The notes beneath the pieces were generated by a model. The model was given only the letters and a program-made list of their open reading frames with translations. It searched no databases and had not been told where the DNA came from. From the NCBI GenBank assembly GCA_900541685.1, contig UQKM01000002.1, positions 62,001 through 126,000 on the forward strand: DNA of 64,000 nt, in the 5' to 3' direction. Positions 23,653-32,562 of the stretch are shown here, in pieces. The DNA is from an uncultured Collinsella sp. (GTDB lineage Bacteria > Actinomycetota > Coriobacteriia > Coriobacteriales > Coriobacteriaceae). The translations under genes were made by a program, and so were the position numbers. Within the stretch, counting starts at the first letter, position 1. Each line of letters opens with the position of its first letter.

Positions 23653-25116
23653 ATGTCAGATACGAAGGCGAAGAAGACAAACAGACGTTTTAAGTTCAAA
23701 TTACCGCATGTCTATACGATCATGTTCTTGCTGATCGTTGTCTTTGCGGTCTTGACTTGGATCGTTCCCTCTGGTCAGTATCAGCGCAAGATGATTTCGA
23801 CAGCGGCGGGCGAGCGTGAAGTCGCCGTTGCTGGAACCTATGAACAGGTCGATAAGAACTACACCGATTCCGAGACCGGCGAGACCATCAATTTGGGGCA
23901 GGATATCTTCGCGGTCCTGCAAGCGCCCACTAAGGGCATCCAGGAGGCTGCCGACGTCGTTGCGTTCGTCTTATTGATTGGCGGGTCGTTCGCAATCATC
24001 ACCAAGACCAACGCTTTGAATGCCGGCATGAGCCGTGTGATTAAAAAGCTCAAGAACAAGGACATCCTCATCATTCCCATCACGATGACGTTGCTGTCCA
24101 TTTGCGGCACCACGTTTGGTATGTCTGAGGAAGCCCTGCCGTTCTATGCCATCTTCATTCCCATCATGATGGGTATCGGTTATGACTCGATGACGGCATT
24201 CATCATCTGCTTCCTTGGTCCTAACCTGGGATATTGCGCTTCGACCATCGATCCGTTTAATGTTTTGATCGCCCAGGGCATCATTGGCATCGAGGGCAAT
24301 CCGCAACTGTGGCTGCGCGCCGTTTCTTGGGTCATCTTCACTGCCGTCGGTATCGCATGGGCCATGCGCTACGCCATGCGCGTCAAGAAAAACCCCGAGT
24401 CGTCCATTACGTACGAGGACGATAAGCTCAAGCGTATCGAGTTTTCCGTGACCGATGCCTCCATCGAGGAAGAGTTCACTACCCGTCAGAAGCTCGTGCT
24501 TATCGATTTTGCTTGCGGTATGGGCATTATCGTCTGGGGTCTTGTTACCCAGGGTTGGTACATGAATGAGATTTCCGCCGTGTTCCTTGGCATGGGCTTG
24601 CTTGCCGGTATCCTGGGCGGTCTTGACCAGCAGACGATTGCTGAGGAGTTCGTTAAAGGTCTCGCCGACTTTGCGTACGCCGCCATCGTTATCGGTATCG
24701 CTCGCGGTATTCTGGTCATCGCCGAGGGCGGCATGATCATCGACACCATCCTCCAGGCGCTCGCTACTGCGCTCGCCGGTGCACCCGCCGCCGTCTACAC
24801 CACGTTTATGTATGTCGTCCTTGGCCTGCTCTCTTTGCTGGTTCCCTCGAGTTCTGGCCTGGCGGCACTCACCATGCCCGTTATGGGCCCCCTGACCGAG
24901 CTCATGGGCCTCAATCCCGAGGCGGCCGTTACCGCGCTCCAGTTTGCCAACCAGACCATCAACACCATCAGTCCCGTGGCGGGCATGACGGTTGCCGGCC
25001 TTGGCGTGGCTAAGATTTCGTTTGGCCAATGGTGGAAGACCATTTGGAAGTTCTTCATCTTCATGGTCGTCTTTGGCCTGATCGTAACGGCAATTTCTGG
25101 CATGCTTCCGGCGTAG
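23653..25116 (+). CDS. YfcC-family carrier (C4-dicarboxylate/basic amino acid type)
   Basis: A 487-residue membrane protein with about 12 hydrophobic segments, starting KLPHVYTIMFLLIVVFAVLTW-like and containing YIVPSGQY-type (WIVPSGQYQRK), GTTFGMSEEALPFYAIFIPIM, LGPNLGYCASTIDPFNVLIAQGI and VPSSSGLAALTMPVMGPL, all typical of the YfcC/ArcD-like C4-dicarboxylate anaerobic carrier superfamily. Members move amino acids, peptides or organic acids across the membrane. As first gene of the operon it is probably the uptake system for the glycated substrate, replacing the amino acid permease FrlA of E. coli (inference). ATG at 23653 follows TTGGAGG. Confidence 0.85.
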   Translation: MSDTKAKKTNRRFKFKLPHVYTIMFLLIVVFAVLTWIVPSGQYQRKMISTAAGEREVAVAGTYEQVDKNYTDSETGETINLGQDIFAVLQAPTKGIQEAADVVAFVLLIGGSFAIITKTNALNAGMSRVIKKLKNKDILIIPITMTLLSICGTTFGMSEEALPFYAIFIPIMMGIGYDSMTAFIICFLGPNLGYCASTIDPFNVLIAQGIIGIEGNPQLWLRAVSWVIFTAVGIAWAMRYAMRVKKNPESSITYEDDKLKRIEFSVTDASIEEEFTTRQKLVLIDFACGMGIIVWGLVTQGWYMNEISAVFLGMGLLAGILGGLDQQTIAEEFVKGLADFAYAAIVIGIARGILVIAEGGMIIDTILQALATALAGAPAAVYTTFMYVVLGLLSLLVPSSSGLAALTMPVMGPLTELMGLNPEAAVTALQFANQTINTISPVAGMTVAGLGVAKISFGQWWKTIWKFFIFMVVFGLIVTAISGMLPA

Positions 25117-25125
25117 GTGGTTGTG

Positions 25126-26709
25126 ATGTCTGATCGTTTGACGGTCCTGACGTCTAAGAGCGTCTTTACCGGTACGGGGGACCTGCCGTTTGAAGGTTTC
25201 GTAGCGGTCCGTGACAATCGAATTGAGGCGGTTGGCACCAACTGTGAGCTAGCTTCGTATTTGACCCAGGCGGACGAGGTAGTTGACCTGGGCGACCGCA
25301 CCGTCATGCCTGGCCTGATCGATGTGCATACCTTCTATACAGGCTGGGCGCTGCGGACGTTGGGGCCTGATCTGTCCGGCATCGCTGATGCCAAAGAGGC
25401 CGTGTCGCTCTTGCGTGCATGGAAAGAAGATCATCCGGATTGCGCGGCGGTTTTTGGCCACAACCTACCCGAAACGTTGGCATCGGATGCCGAGAACGCA
25501 AATACGGCGGCTGTGTTTGACGATTGTTTTGGCGATATCCCTGTCGTCTGCTTTACACCGGGTGCGGAGACCTGCGTTCTCAGTGCTGCCGCCAGTGCGC
25601 GATACGGCTTCACACCCCAGGCGTGCTATGCCGAGAAGATCTGGCGCATGATGAGCGATTTCCTCGCGCTGCCCGAGGTACGTGCGGGGTATTCGGACTA
25701 CATGAGCATGCTTAACGAGCGCGGCGTTACCGCCATCAAGGAGATGGCGTTTGATGACTACTACGGTTTTGCCGACGAAATGGCTCGCCGTGAGGAATCT
25801 GGTGAGCTGACGGTTCGCGTCTCTATGATGTCGCAGCCGGTGGGTGCCGGTGCAAATCTGTCGTATGCTCGCGAGGCACGAGAGCGCTTTCGGGGACCGT
25901 TCGTTCGTTTTTCTGGCTTCAACCGTATGACCGATCGCGGCGTATGGGCGGGGCTTGCCGAGATGATTGACCCCTATGAGGACACGGCCGATGCGGGAGC
26001 TGCCGGCAAGACGGTTGTCGAGGAGCCCGAGTGGGATCTGATTGAGAACGAGCTGCGCGCAATTGATGCTGACGGCTTCCGATATTCCTTGCATTGCCAG
26101 GGCGATGGCGCCGTTCGTCGCACCGTGGCGCTCTATGCCTCGCTGCCTCGAGACGAGCATGGACGGTTGCTTCGCCGCCATGCGATTACCGATCTCGAGA
26201 ACTCTGATCCGACCGATCTTGTCGAGTTTGGCAAGTTAGGTGGAATTTGCGAGGTCTATCCGCAGATTTTGACGCTGGACCGGCGCGAGGATTGCCTGTC
26301 GATGATGCGTCGACAAATTGGCGAGACGCGACTTTTGCACAGCTGGAATCGCCGCGGCATGGAAGATTCCGGATGCACGGTGTGCTGTGGTACGGATTTG
26401 CCACTGCTGATTCCGAGCCTGGGCGAGTCAATCTACAGCGCGTGCGGTGGATACTTCGACGATGGGCTGCCCGTGAATGAGGCCAACGCGCTGACGCTTG
26501 TCGAGCTCTTGCGTGCTTGGACTGCCGGGGGCGCGTACGATCTGATGCGCGAAGACGAACTGGGTACGCTTGAGGTCGGCAAGCTTGCCGATATCTGCGT
26601 GCTCGATCGGGATGTGTTCGACCTCGATTATCGCGACGCACGCGATCTTTCGGTTGATATGACGATGTCGGACGGACAAATCGTGTTCGATCGAAATAAG
26701 GAGGCATAA
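25126..26709 (+). CDS. Amidohydrolase family protein (YtcJ-like)
   Basis: A 527-residue amidohydrolase of the YtcJ/exoenzyme-regulatory group. Seen: the beta-sandwich start (TSKSVFTGTGDLPFEGFVAVRDNRIEAVG in pieces), VMPGLIDVHTFYTGW (where most members have G-x-x-D-x-H-x-H, here H-T-F), YSLHCQGDGAVRRTV, CGTDLPLLIPSLGESIY and LGTLEVGKLADICVLDRD. One metal-binding His of the first motif is therefore replaced, so metal content may differ. Probably hydrolyses an N-acyl or amide bond. The start is taken at ATG 25126; a GTG at 25117, directly after the transporter stop, is possible. Overlapping spacing shows it is in the operon. Confidence 0.83.
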   Translation: MSDRLTVLTSKSVFTGTGDLPFEGFVAVRDNRIEAVGTNCELASYLTQADEVVDLGDRTVMPGLIDVHTFYTGWALRTLGPDLSGIADAKEAVSLLRAWKEDHPDCAAVFGHNLPETLASDAENANTAAVFDDCFGDIPVVCFTPGAETCVLSAAASARYGFTPQACYAEKIWRMMSDFLALPEVRAGYSDYMSMLNERGVTAIKEMAFDDYYGFADEMARREESGELTVRVSMMSQPVGAGANLSYAREARERFRGPFVRFSGFNRMTDRGVWAGLAEMIDPYEDTADAGAAGKTVVEEPEWDLIENELRAIDADGFRYSLHCQGDGAVRRTVALYASLPRDEHGRLLRRHAITDLENSDPTDLVEFGKLGGICEVYPQILTLDRREDCLSMMRRQIGETRLLHSWNRRGMEDSGCTVCCGTDLPLLIPSLGESIYSACGGYFDDGLPVNEANALTLVELLRAWTAGGAYDLMREDELGTLEVGKLADICVLDRDVFDLDYRDARDLSVDMTMSDGQIVFDRNKEA

Positions 26710-26710
26710 G

Positions 26711-27562
26711 ATGTCTGAATCCAAACCGACGCTGCGCCGCGAACAGATTGCGGGCATGAATATCCACTACATCATGTGGTCGCTCGATTATTTCCTTGAT
26801 GTGCAGCAGCGTTTGGGCTTTGAGTCCATTGAACTGTGGTGTGCGGAGCCGCATGTGACGCTCGACCACACGGGCTACTTTGAGGCTGAGGTCCTGGCGA
26901 AAAAGGCTGCAGGCCGTGGGCTTAGGTATCGTACTCTGTGCCCCGAGAATGTTGTCTATCCTTGGCAGTACTGCGCACGCAAACCGCTGCATGAACAGCG
27001 CAGCCTGGCGTACTTTAAGCACGGCATTGAGCTTGCCGAGGTACTTGGGTGCGACCGTATGTCCGTCAACTCGGGCTGGGGCGACTGGGACGAGGACCGC
27101 GAGGAAGCCTGGAAGCGCAGCCGCGAGCACTTGTCCATTCTGGCGGAGTATGCCGGCGAGCACGGTCTGGTGCTTACGATGGAAAGCCTGCGTCCCGAGG
27201 AGAGCAACCTTGTAACGACGGTTTCCGATGCGAAGCGCATGATTGACGAGGTCGCGAGCCCGTACTTACAGCCCATGGTTGATACAACCGCGATGGGCGT
27301 TGCGGGCGAGACGCTCGAGGACTGGTTTGCCGCCTTTGGTGATGGGGCAATTCACGAGATGCACTTTATCGACGGTGACCCGTATGGCCATCTGGTGTGG
27401 GGCGATGGCAAGCACGATATGGACGCCTTCGTCGCCACGCTTAATGCCCATGGTTTCGATGGCATGCTGGGCCAGGAAATCACGGACGGGCGTTACTACG
27501 ATGACCCGGCGGCGGCAGATGCCAAGAACATGGCCGCATTCGAGAAATATCTGATTGACTAA
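26711..27562 (+). CDS. Sugar phosphate isomerase/epimerase, FrlC-like
   Basis: A 283-residue TIM-barrel protein of the xylose isomerase-like family. It resembles FrlC, the E. coli fructoselysine 3-epimerase: RLGFESIELWCAEPH (FrlC: LGYDRIEIWGGRPH), LCPENVVYPWQY (TPETNGYPYN) and LTMESLRPEESNLV (LEPLTPYESNVV). Metal ligands are expected at the Glu of MESL, Asp in VDTTAM, His in EMHFIDGD and Glu in LGQEIT. Likely role: epimerisation of a psicose-type to a fructose-type amine, or a similar step on another ketosamine. It starts 2 bases after the amidohydrolase stop, behind AAGGAGG. Confidence 0.8.
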   Translation: MSESKPTLRREQIAGMNIHYIMWSLDYFLDVQQRLGFESIELWCAEPHVTLDHTGYFEAEVLAKKAAGRGLRYRTLCPENVVYPWQYCARKPLHEQRSLAYFKHGIELAEVLGCDRMSVNSGWGDWDEDREEAWKRSREHLSILAEYAGEHGLVLTMESLRPEESNLVTTVSDAKRMIDEVASPYLQPMVDTTAMGVAGETLEDWFAAFGDGAIHEMHFIDGDPYGHLVWGDGKHDMDAFVATLNAHGFDGMLGQEITDGRYYDDPAAADAKNMAAFEKYLID

Positions 27563-27624
27563 ACCAACTATCGGCCACGCAGCCAACGTCATTGATTGCG
27601 GACCAAACAAGAAAGGAACTGGAT

Positions 27625-28593
27625 ATGAACGCACACGATCTGATCAAAGAGGCAATTGCCGAGAAGGGCAAGTTCGACAGCGTCTACTGGATTGCTTGCG
27701 GTGGCTCCATGATCGATTTGATCCCGGCTCATGAGCTTCTGCAGCGCGAGGCAACCACCTTCACTTCGTATATCTATACGGCTCGCGAGTTTGATATCAT
27801 GCGCCCGCGCCGCTTGGGTGAGAAATCCCTGGTCATTGCTTGCAGCCACAGTGGCAACACCCCCGAGGTCGTCGAGGGCTGTGAGATTGCCCTTGCTGCC
27901 GGCGCTACGGTGATCGCCCAGACCGACAACGCTGGATCCAAGATTGACTCCGGCAAGTGGACCACGTGGGTCTACCCGTGGGGCGAGGGCGTGCCGCAGG
28001 CCGAGGTCCCCGCTGGCATTTCGCTGTCGCTTGCGGCCGAGCTGCTCGATCAGCAGGAGGGCTACGCCGATCTTGCCGATATGTATGCCGGTATCGCCGA
28101 GATGGATAAGATTCTTCCCCCGGCACGTGAGAAGGTAAATGCCGAGCTAGGCGATCGTTTTGCCAAGCTTTGCCAGGAGCACGAGTTCTTCTACATTCTG
28201 GGCAGCGGTCCCAACTTTAGCCAGACCTACGGTTTCGCTATCTGCTCTCTTATGGAGATGCAGTGGCAGCACTGCAGCTACATCCACTCTGCCGAGTACT
28301 TCCACGGCCCCTTCGAGGCTACTCAGGATGGCGTTTTTTACTTCCTGCAGATGGGCTCCAGCGAGTGCCGTGCCATGGACGAGCGCGCCCTTGCGTTCCT
28401 TAAGACGCATACCGATACGCTGATGGTGCTCGATGCCAAGGAGTACGGTATGGAAGCCGTGCCGGCGAGCGTCCGTGCCTATCTGGACCCGGTGCTGTTC
28501 TACGCCATGAACTGCGAGCTGCGTGCTGCACGCGGCAAGGTGTTTGATCACGATCCCGATTTCCGTCGCTATATGGGTGTTGTCGAGTACTAG
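27625..28593 (+). CDS. frlB: SIS-domain deglycase, FrlB-like
   Basis: A 322-residue protein with two SIS domains. WIACGGSMIDLIPA and ACSHSGNTPEVVEG form the first sugar-phosphate pocket; the second half contains LGSGPNFSQTYGFAICSLMEMQWQH, HSAEYFHGPFE and the C-terminal DHDPDFRRYMGVVEY, which is almost the same as the FrlB ending of E. coli (DHNPDERRYYG-type, ending LVEY). FrlB splits fructoselysine 6-phosphate into lysine and glucose 6-phosphate. The amine part of the substrate may differ here. ATG at 27625 follows GAAAGGAA. It is the key gene for assigning the operon to Amadori product catabolism. Confidence 0.83.
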   Translation: MNAHDLIKEAIAEKGKFDSVYWIACGGSMIDLIPAHELLQREATTFTSYIYTAREFDIMRPRRLGEKSLVIACSHSGNTPEVVEGCEIALAAGATVIAQTDNAGSKIDSGKWTTWVYPWGEGVPQAEVPAGISLSLAAELLDQQEGYADLADMYAGIAEMDKILPPAREKVNAELGDRFAKLCQEHEFFYILGSGPNFSQTYGFAICSLMEMQWQHCSYIHSAEYFHGPFEATQDGVFYFLQMGSSECRAMDERALAFLKTHTDTLMVLDAKEYGMEAVPASVRAYLDPVLFYAMNCELRAARGKVFDHDPDFRRYMGVVEY

Positions 28594-28607
28594 AAGGGGC
28601 AAAGGCC

Positions 28608-29471
28608 ATGGCATTTAACGTTAACGCGCTCGGATTTGGCGACAACGTCGTCGATCGCTACGAGCATATCCACACCATGTATCCCGGCGGCAATGCGGTG
28701 AACTTCGCCGTTTATGCCAAGAAATGCGGTGCCGCACGCTCTGCATACATGGGCATTTTTGGCAATGACGCCGCTGCCGAGCATGTCATTACAAGCCTCG
28801 AGGATGAGGGTATCGAGCTTGACAAGTGCGAGCAGATGATTGGCGAGAACGGAGCGGCTCGCGTGACCGTCGTTGACGGTGACCGTGTCTTCCTCGGCTC
28901 CAACGAGGGCGGTATCCGTGGCGATGCGCGCTATGTTCTCGATCGCTTTGACCTTTCGTACATGAAGCAGTTCGATGTGGTTCATTCGGGCAACTATTGC
29001 TTCACCGAGCGCGAGCTGCCCAAGTTGAAGGCTGCGGGCGTCACGGTCTCTTTTGACTTTTCGGACGACTCCACCGACGAGTACTACGAGCAGATTGCGC
29101 CCTATGTCGATTTTGCTTTCTTTAGTGCGGCGGATGCCGCGAGTGAGGACGAGATTCGCGAGCGTCTGGCATGGGTGAAGGATCTGGGTCCGCGTTTTGT
29201 GTCGGCTACGGCGGGCGCCGAGGGCTGCATCGCTTACGACGGCGAGCGTTATTACCGCCAGCTGGCTAAACCGGTAACGGACATGAAGGACACCATGGGG
29301 GCGGGCGACTCGTTCCTCACCTCGTTTTTGATGTGCTATCTCGATTTCGCCAAGCGTGGTGAGGGTGGCGCCGAGGCCATCGAGCGCGCGCTCGACTTTG
29401 CTGCCGGGTTTGCCTCGACCGTGTGCGGCATGGAAGGTTCTTGGGGCCACGGAGCACCAATCGTCGAATAG
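28608..29471 (+). CDS. frlD: PfkB-family kinase, FrlD-like (fructoselysine kinase type)
   Basis: A 287-residue ribokinase-family kinase. The opening GFGDNVVDRYEHIHTMYPGGNAVN corresponds closely to FrlD of E. coli (GDNCVDIYPQ..GGNAVN), and VSFDFSDD, FAFFSAADA, DTMGAGDSFLTSF (catalytic Asp in the GAGDS anion hole) and the final SWGHG are FrlD-like. It should phosphorylate the 6-position of the ketosamine to give the FrlB substrate. It begins 14 bases after the deglycase gene, with AAGGGGC upstream. A hairpin between this gene and the second kinase may lower expression of the distal genes. Confidence 0.83.
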   Translation: MAFNVNALGFGDNVVDRYEHIHTMYPGGNAVNFAVYAKKCGAARSAYMGIFGNDAAAEHVITSLEDEGIELDKCEQMIGENGAARVTVVDGDRVFLGSNEGGIRGDARYVLDRFDLSYMKQFDVVHSGNYCFTERELPKLKAAGVTVSFDFSDDSTDEYYEQIAPYVDFAFFSAADAASEDEIRERLAWVKDLGPRFVSATAGAEGCIAYDGERYYRQLAKPVTDMKDTMGAGDSFLTSFLMCYLDFAKRGEGGAEAIERALDFAAGFASTVCGMEGSWGHGAPIVE

Positions 29472-29541
29472 CTTAAGAAAGCGTACGGCGGTCTGGCTAT
29501 GAGGCCTTGGACAGCCGATGCAAAACAATATGCGAAACGCG

Positions 29542-29577
29542 AAAAGGGGGGCTCGCCATGTGGTGGGTCCCCTTTTG
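29542..29577 (+). terminator. Intra-operon terminator-like hairpin
   Basis: AAAAGGGG (29542-29549) pairs with CCCCTTTT (29569-29576). It lies between the two kinase genes and may be a partial terminator or processing site. Confidence 0.5.
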
Positions 29578-29593
29578 AACATTGGAGAAGACC

Positions 29594-30394
29594 ATGGGTA
29601 TTAAAGCGTGTGCGGCTGGTTTTTGCTGTGCGGACGTCTATCAAAACATCGGCGTGTTCTATCCGACTGGTAATGGCATTGACTGGGGTATCCATCTTGC
29701 ACGAATGGGCGTTTCGGTATCCGCCGTGTCGGTTGTCGGCAAGGACGAGTACGGAGACAAGATGAGAGAGGCGCTGGCCGCCGAGGGGTTTGATATCTCT
29801 CATCTGCGGGTGGAGGATGGCGACACCTCGGTGATGCTCATGGCGTTGAAAGACGGCGTCGATCGCGTGCATCTCGAGGCAATCGATGGCGTAATGGAGA
29901 CATATCGTCCGAATGAAGATGACCGGGCGTTTATCCTAGAGCATGACATCATTCATACCGACCTGTTTGGCAATTGTTTGGACCTCCTGCCCGAGTGGCA
30001 TGATGCGGGCAAGACGGTGGTTATGGACTTCTCGGTGTTCAGCCAGGATCCCGAATATGCCTGCGAGAATCATTTTCCCTACGTTGACTACGCATTTATG
30101 TCGTTTGAAGATGACACTCCGGAGCTGCGGGACTGGGTACGTCACGCGCAGGAATTGGGGCCGCGCGTTGCGGTTGCCACGCTTGGCGAGAAGGGAAGCA
30201 TTGCCTATGACGGTGAGCGCTTCTATGAGTGCGGGATCGTGCCGGCGGAGAAGGTCGTTAATACCGTGGGTGCCGGCGACTCGTATATCGCCGGGTTTAC
30301 CAAGGGCGTGATCGATGGCCTTGATATTCCGGCGTGTATGAAGGCGGGCGCTGAGCTGTCGTCCCGAGTGATCGGTTCGTTTGAGCCGTACTAG
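29594..30394 (+). CDS. Second PfkB-family kinase of the operon
   Basis: A 266-residue paralogue of the preceding kinase. Seen: NGIDWGIHLARMGVSVSAVSVVGKDEYG (residues 28-55, in pieces), VMDFSVFS, YAFMSFEDD and the catalytic NTVGAGDSYIAGFTKG. It is about as similar to FrlD as the first kinase in its layout (VDYAFMSF, final SRVIGSFEPY) but lacks the GGNAVN motif, having TGNGIDW instead, so the substrate probably differs. Two kinases suggest two related ketosamine substrates or sequential phosphorylation. ATG at 29594 after TTGGAGAAG. Confidence 0.83.
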   Translation: MGIKACAAGFCCADVYQNIGVFYPTGNGIDWGIHLARMGVSVSAVSVVGKDEYGDKMREALAAEGFDISHLRVEDGDTSVMLMALKDGVDRVHLEAIDGVMETYRPNEDDRAFILEHDIIHTDLFGNCLDLLPEWHDAGKTVVMDFSVFSQDPEYACENHFPYVDYAFMSFEDDTPELRDWVRHAQELGPRVAVATLGEKGSIAYDGERFYECGIVPAEKVVNTVGAGDSYIAGFTKGVIDGLDIPACMKAGAELSSRVIGSFEPY

Positions 30395-30421
30395 GGTCAA
30401 ATGCCTGGAAAGGAGTACGAA

Positions 30422-31282
30422 ATGGTTATCGACATGTTGGTCCATCCTATGCTCTACGGCGAGATCTGTACGCCGGGTGATGAGCCTGATGGATTCGGTT
30501 TTTGGTCACGAGAATTTGGTATGGGGCATATGGGCCCCATGGATTGGGATGAGCTTCAAGTCGAGATGGACGTCTGCGATGTGCAGAAGAGCGTGCTCAT
30601 GCCGCTCGATGTAACCACGGCATGCGGAGGGCACTTTGGCACCAATGACCAGATTGCCATGCTGGTTGCCGCACATCCCGATCGTCTGTGGGGATTTGCG
30701 AGCGTAGACCCGCAGGTGAGCGGTGCCGCAGACGAATTGGAGCGCGCCTTTACCGAGTTGGGGGCAAAGGGGCTTTGCCTGCATCCTGCAAAGCAGGGTT
30801 TTGCCCCCGATGATGCTGTGGCCGAGCCGCTTTACGAACTGTGCGAGCGCTATAACAAGCCGGTGGTTTTCCATGCCGGTATGTCTTGGGAGCCGGGCGC
30901 AGAGCTCTCGCGCAGTAACCCGCTTGCATTTGAGCACACAATCGCAACGCATCCAAATGTGCGTTTTAGTTTGACCCATTTTGGCTGGCCCTGGGTGCGC
31001 GAGACCGTGGCGATGCTGCTCAAGTATCCCAACTGCTACGCGGACACCTCTATCACTTACATCGATTCGCCCGAGGAGATGATGCAGCGTCTTTTCACGG
31101 TCGATATGGGGCCGCTGTGGTATGAGCGCGCGCTATCGCACCAAGTGATGTTCGCCAGCAATACGCCGCGCTTCCGTGCATTCAAACTCAAGCGGGCGCT
31201 CGATACCGTGCCCATGCGCGATGATGCGCGAGAAAGGCTCTACTGGGGTAATGCCCTGCGTTTTCTTGAAGGGGATGAGTGA
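30422..31282 (+). CDS. Amidohydrolase 2 (TIM-barrel) family protein
   Basis: A 286-residue protein of the amidohydrolase-2 group (ACMSD/gamma-resorcylate decarboxylase relatives). Seen: WGFASVDPQVSGAADELERAF, GAKGLCLHPAKQGFAPDD, YNKPVVFHAGMSWEPG, PNVRFSLTHFGWPWV and a final VMFASNTPRFRAF, the usual order of this barrel. The N-terminal D-x-H-x-H metal motif is changed to IDMLVHP, and the last Asp to SNT, so the metal centre may be reduced. Role: hydrolysis or decarboxylation of a small acid in the operon (inferred). Start ATG at 30422 after AAAGGAG. Confidence 0.78.
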   Translation: MVIDMLVHPMLYGEICTPGDEPDGFGFWSREFGMGHMGPMDWDELQVEMDVCDVQKSVLMPLDVTTACGGHFGTNDQIAMLVAAHPDRLWGFASVDPQVSGAADELERAFTELGAKGLCLHPAKQGFAPDDAVAEPLYELCERYNKPVVFHAGMSWEPGAELSRSNPLAFEHTIATHPNVRFSLTHFGWPWVRETVAMLLKYPNCYADTSITYIDSPEEMMQRLFTVDMGPLWYERALSHQVMFASNTPRFRAFKLKRALDTVPMRDDARERLYWGNALRFLEGDE

Positions 31283-31284
31283 AC

Positions 31285-31713
31285 ATGGTGACGCTCGAGA
31301 CATTGAGCTATCTATCGACTGCTCCGGACCAGTTCATCGATATTACCGAGGACGTGCACGCTGCCATCGAACGCAGCTCGGTGACCAATGGCTTGGCGGC
31401 GATTATTTTGTCGCATACGACCTGCGGAATCGTGGTAAACGAGGGGCTTCCCTGCGTGGAGACGGATCTTATGGAGACGCTTGATCGCATCGCCCCACTC
31501 GATGCCCCCTATGCGCATGCACACTTCCTGCCGAGCTATGGAGCCACCGGTAACAACTCCTGTGGGCATATCAAGAGCATGATTTGTGGAAACAGTTGCT
31601 TCTTTCCCGTCCAAGATGGCCACATCGTGTGCGGAAGTGCCCAGAACATCTATCTTGCGGAGTTTGACGGTCCGCAGAAGCGAAAAGTGTACGTCGAGGT
31701 GCTGGGGGAGTAA
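31285..31713 (+). CDS. YjbQ/UPF0047 family protein
   Basis: A 142-residue YjbQ-type protein. FIDITEDVHAAIERSS, GLAAIILSHTTCGIVVNE and the C-terminal Ser/Gly-rich GHIVCGSAQNIYLAEFDGPQKRKVYVEVLGE are family marks (the last resembling G-x-W-Q-x-I-x-x-x-E-x-D-G-P-R). Members have been reported to show weak thiamine phosphate synthase activity but their real role is unknown. The Trp-Gln of the usual GTWQ motif is SAQ here. ATG at 31285 is preferred; a GTG at 31279 overlapping the previous stop is possible. Its presence inside a sugar-amine operon is unusual. Confidence 0.78.
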   Translation: MVTLETLSYLSTAPDQFIDITEDVHAAIERSSVTNGLAAIILSHTTCGIVVNEGLPCVETDLMETLDRIAPLDAPYAHAHFLPSYGATGNNSCGHIKSMICGNSCFFPVQDGHIVCGSAQNIYLAEFDGPQKRKVYVEVLGE

Positions 31714-31746
31714 CGTCCCTGCAATAACCCTATGAAGGAGCACGTT

Positions 31747-32556
31747 ATGTCGTTTCTAACTTCGATGTTCAAGAACGAAAAGCCGGTTATCGGAATGCTG
31801 CACCTGCGTCCTCTGCCGGGCGATCCGCTGTATTACCCGGGCGGAAGCGTATCGCAGGTCGTGGAAGCCGCCAAGCGCGATCTCGAGGCGTTGCAGCAGG
31901 GCGGTGTCGATGGCATTTTGATTACCAATGAGCTCTCGATGCCCTATGAGCAGCATGTTTCTCCCTCAACCCTTGCATCGATGGGCTATGTAATCGGGGC
32001 TCTGTCCCATGATCTGTCGACTCCTTGGGGAGCTGAGGCAATTTACGATGGTGATGCCACAATCGAGCTGTGCGCTGCCGTCGACGCGCAGTTCACGCGC
32101 TGCAATTTTTGCGGTGCCTGGGCCGGTGATCTCGGGCTGATTAACCGAGATTTCGCTCACACCATGCGTCGCAAGGCGGCGCTGCGCTTGGACGACCTCA
32201 AGCTTTTTCACTTCATCACGAGCGAGGGCGAGGTTTATCTCAACGACCGCACGACCGCGGACATTGCCGATTCACTTCTCTTTAATTGCCTACCGGATGC
32301 GATAGTCATCGGCGGTTCGGCTGCCGGTCGTGGCGCTTCGGGCGAGCTTGCCGACGAGGTCCGCGAGCGTGTTGGCGAAGTGCCCGTGGTATGTGGCACC
32401 GGTTGTCGCGAAAATACCGTGGCTGACGTATTTGCTCACTACGATGGCGCGTTTGTCGGCACGTGCTTAAAGCGCGACGGAAAGCTGGATGCCCCGGTTG
32501 ATGTTGAGCGGGTGGTTCGTTTTATGGCTGCCGCTCGTACGGCGCGAGGGGAGTAG
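31747..32556 (+). CDS. BtpA/SgcQ family TIM-barrel protein
   Basis: A 269-residue member of the BtpA family. KPVIGMLHLRPLPGDPLY at the N-terminus is the hallmark; DLEALQQGGVDGILITNE, KLFHFITSEGEVYLNDRTTADIA and DAIVIGGSAAGRGAS follow. BtpA was named for photosystem I assembly in cyanobacteria, but homologues such as SgcQ lie in sugar operons of enterics, and the fold suggests a sugar-phosphate or nucleoside processing enzyme. Here it follows YjbQ and precedes a sugar kinase. ATG at 31747 with AAGGAG upstream. Confidence 0.82.
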   Translation: MSFLTSMFKNEKPVIGMLHLRPLPGDPLYYPGGSVSQVVEAAKRDLEALQQGGVDGILITNELSMPYEQHVSPSTLASMGYVIGALSHDLSTPWGAEAIYDGDATIELCAAVDAQFTRCNFCGAWAGDLGLINRDFAHTMRRKAALRLDDLKLFHFITSEGEVYLNDRTTADIADSLLFNCLPDAIVIGGSAAGRGASGELADEVRERVGEVPVVCGTGCRENTVADVFAHYDGAFVGTCLKRDGKLDAPVDVERVVRFMAAARTARGE

Positions 32557-32562
32557 GCACCT

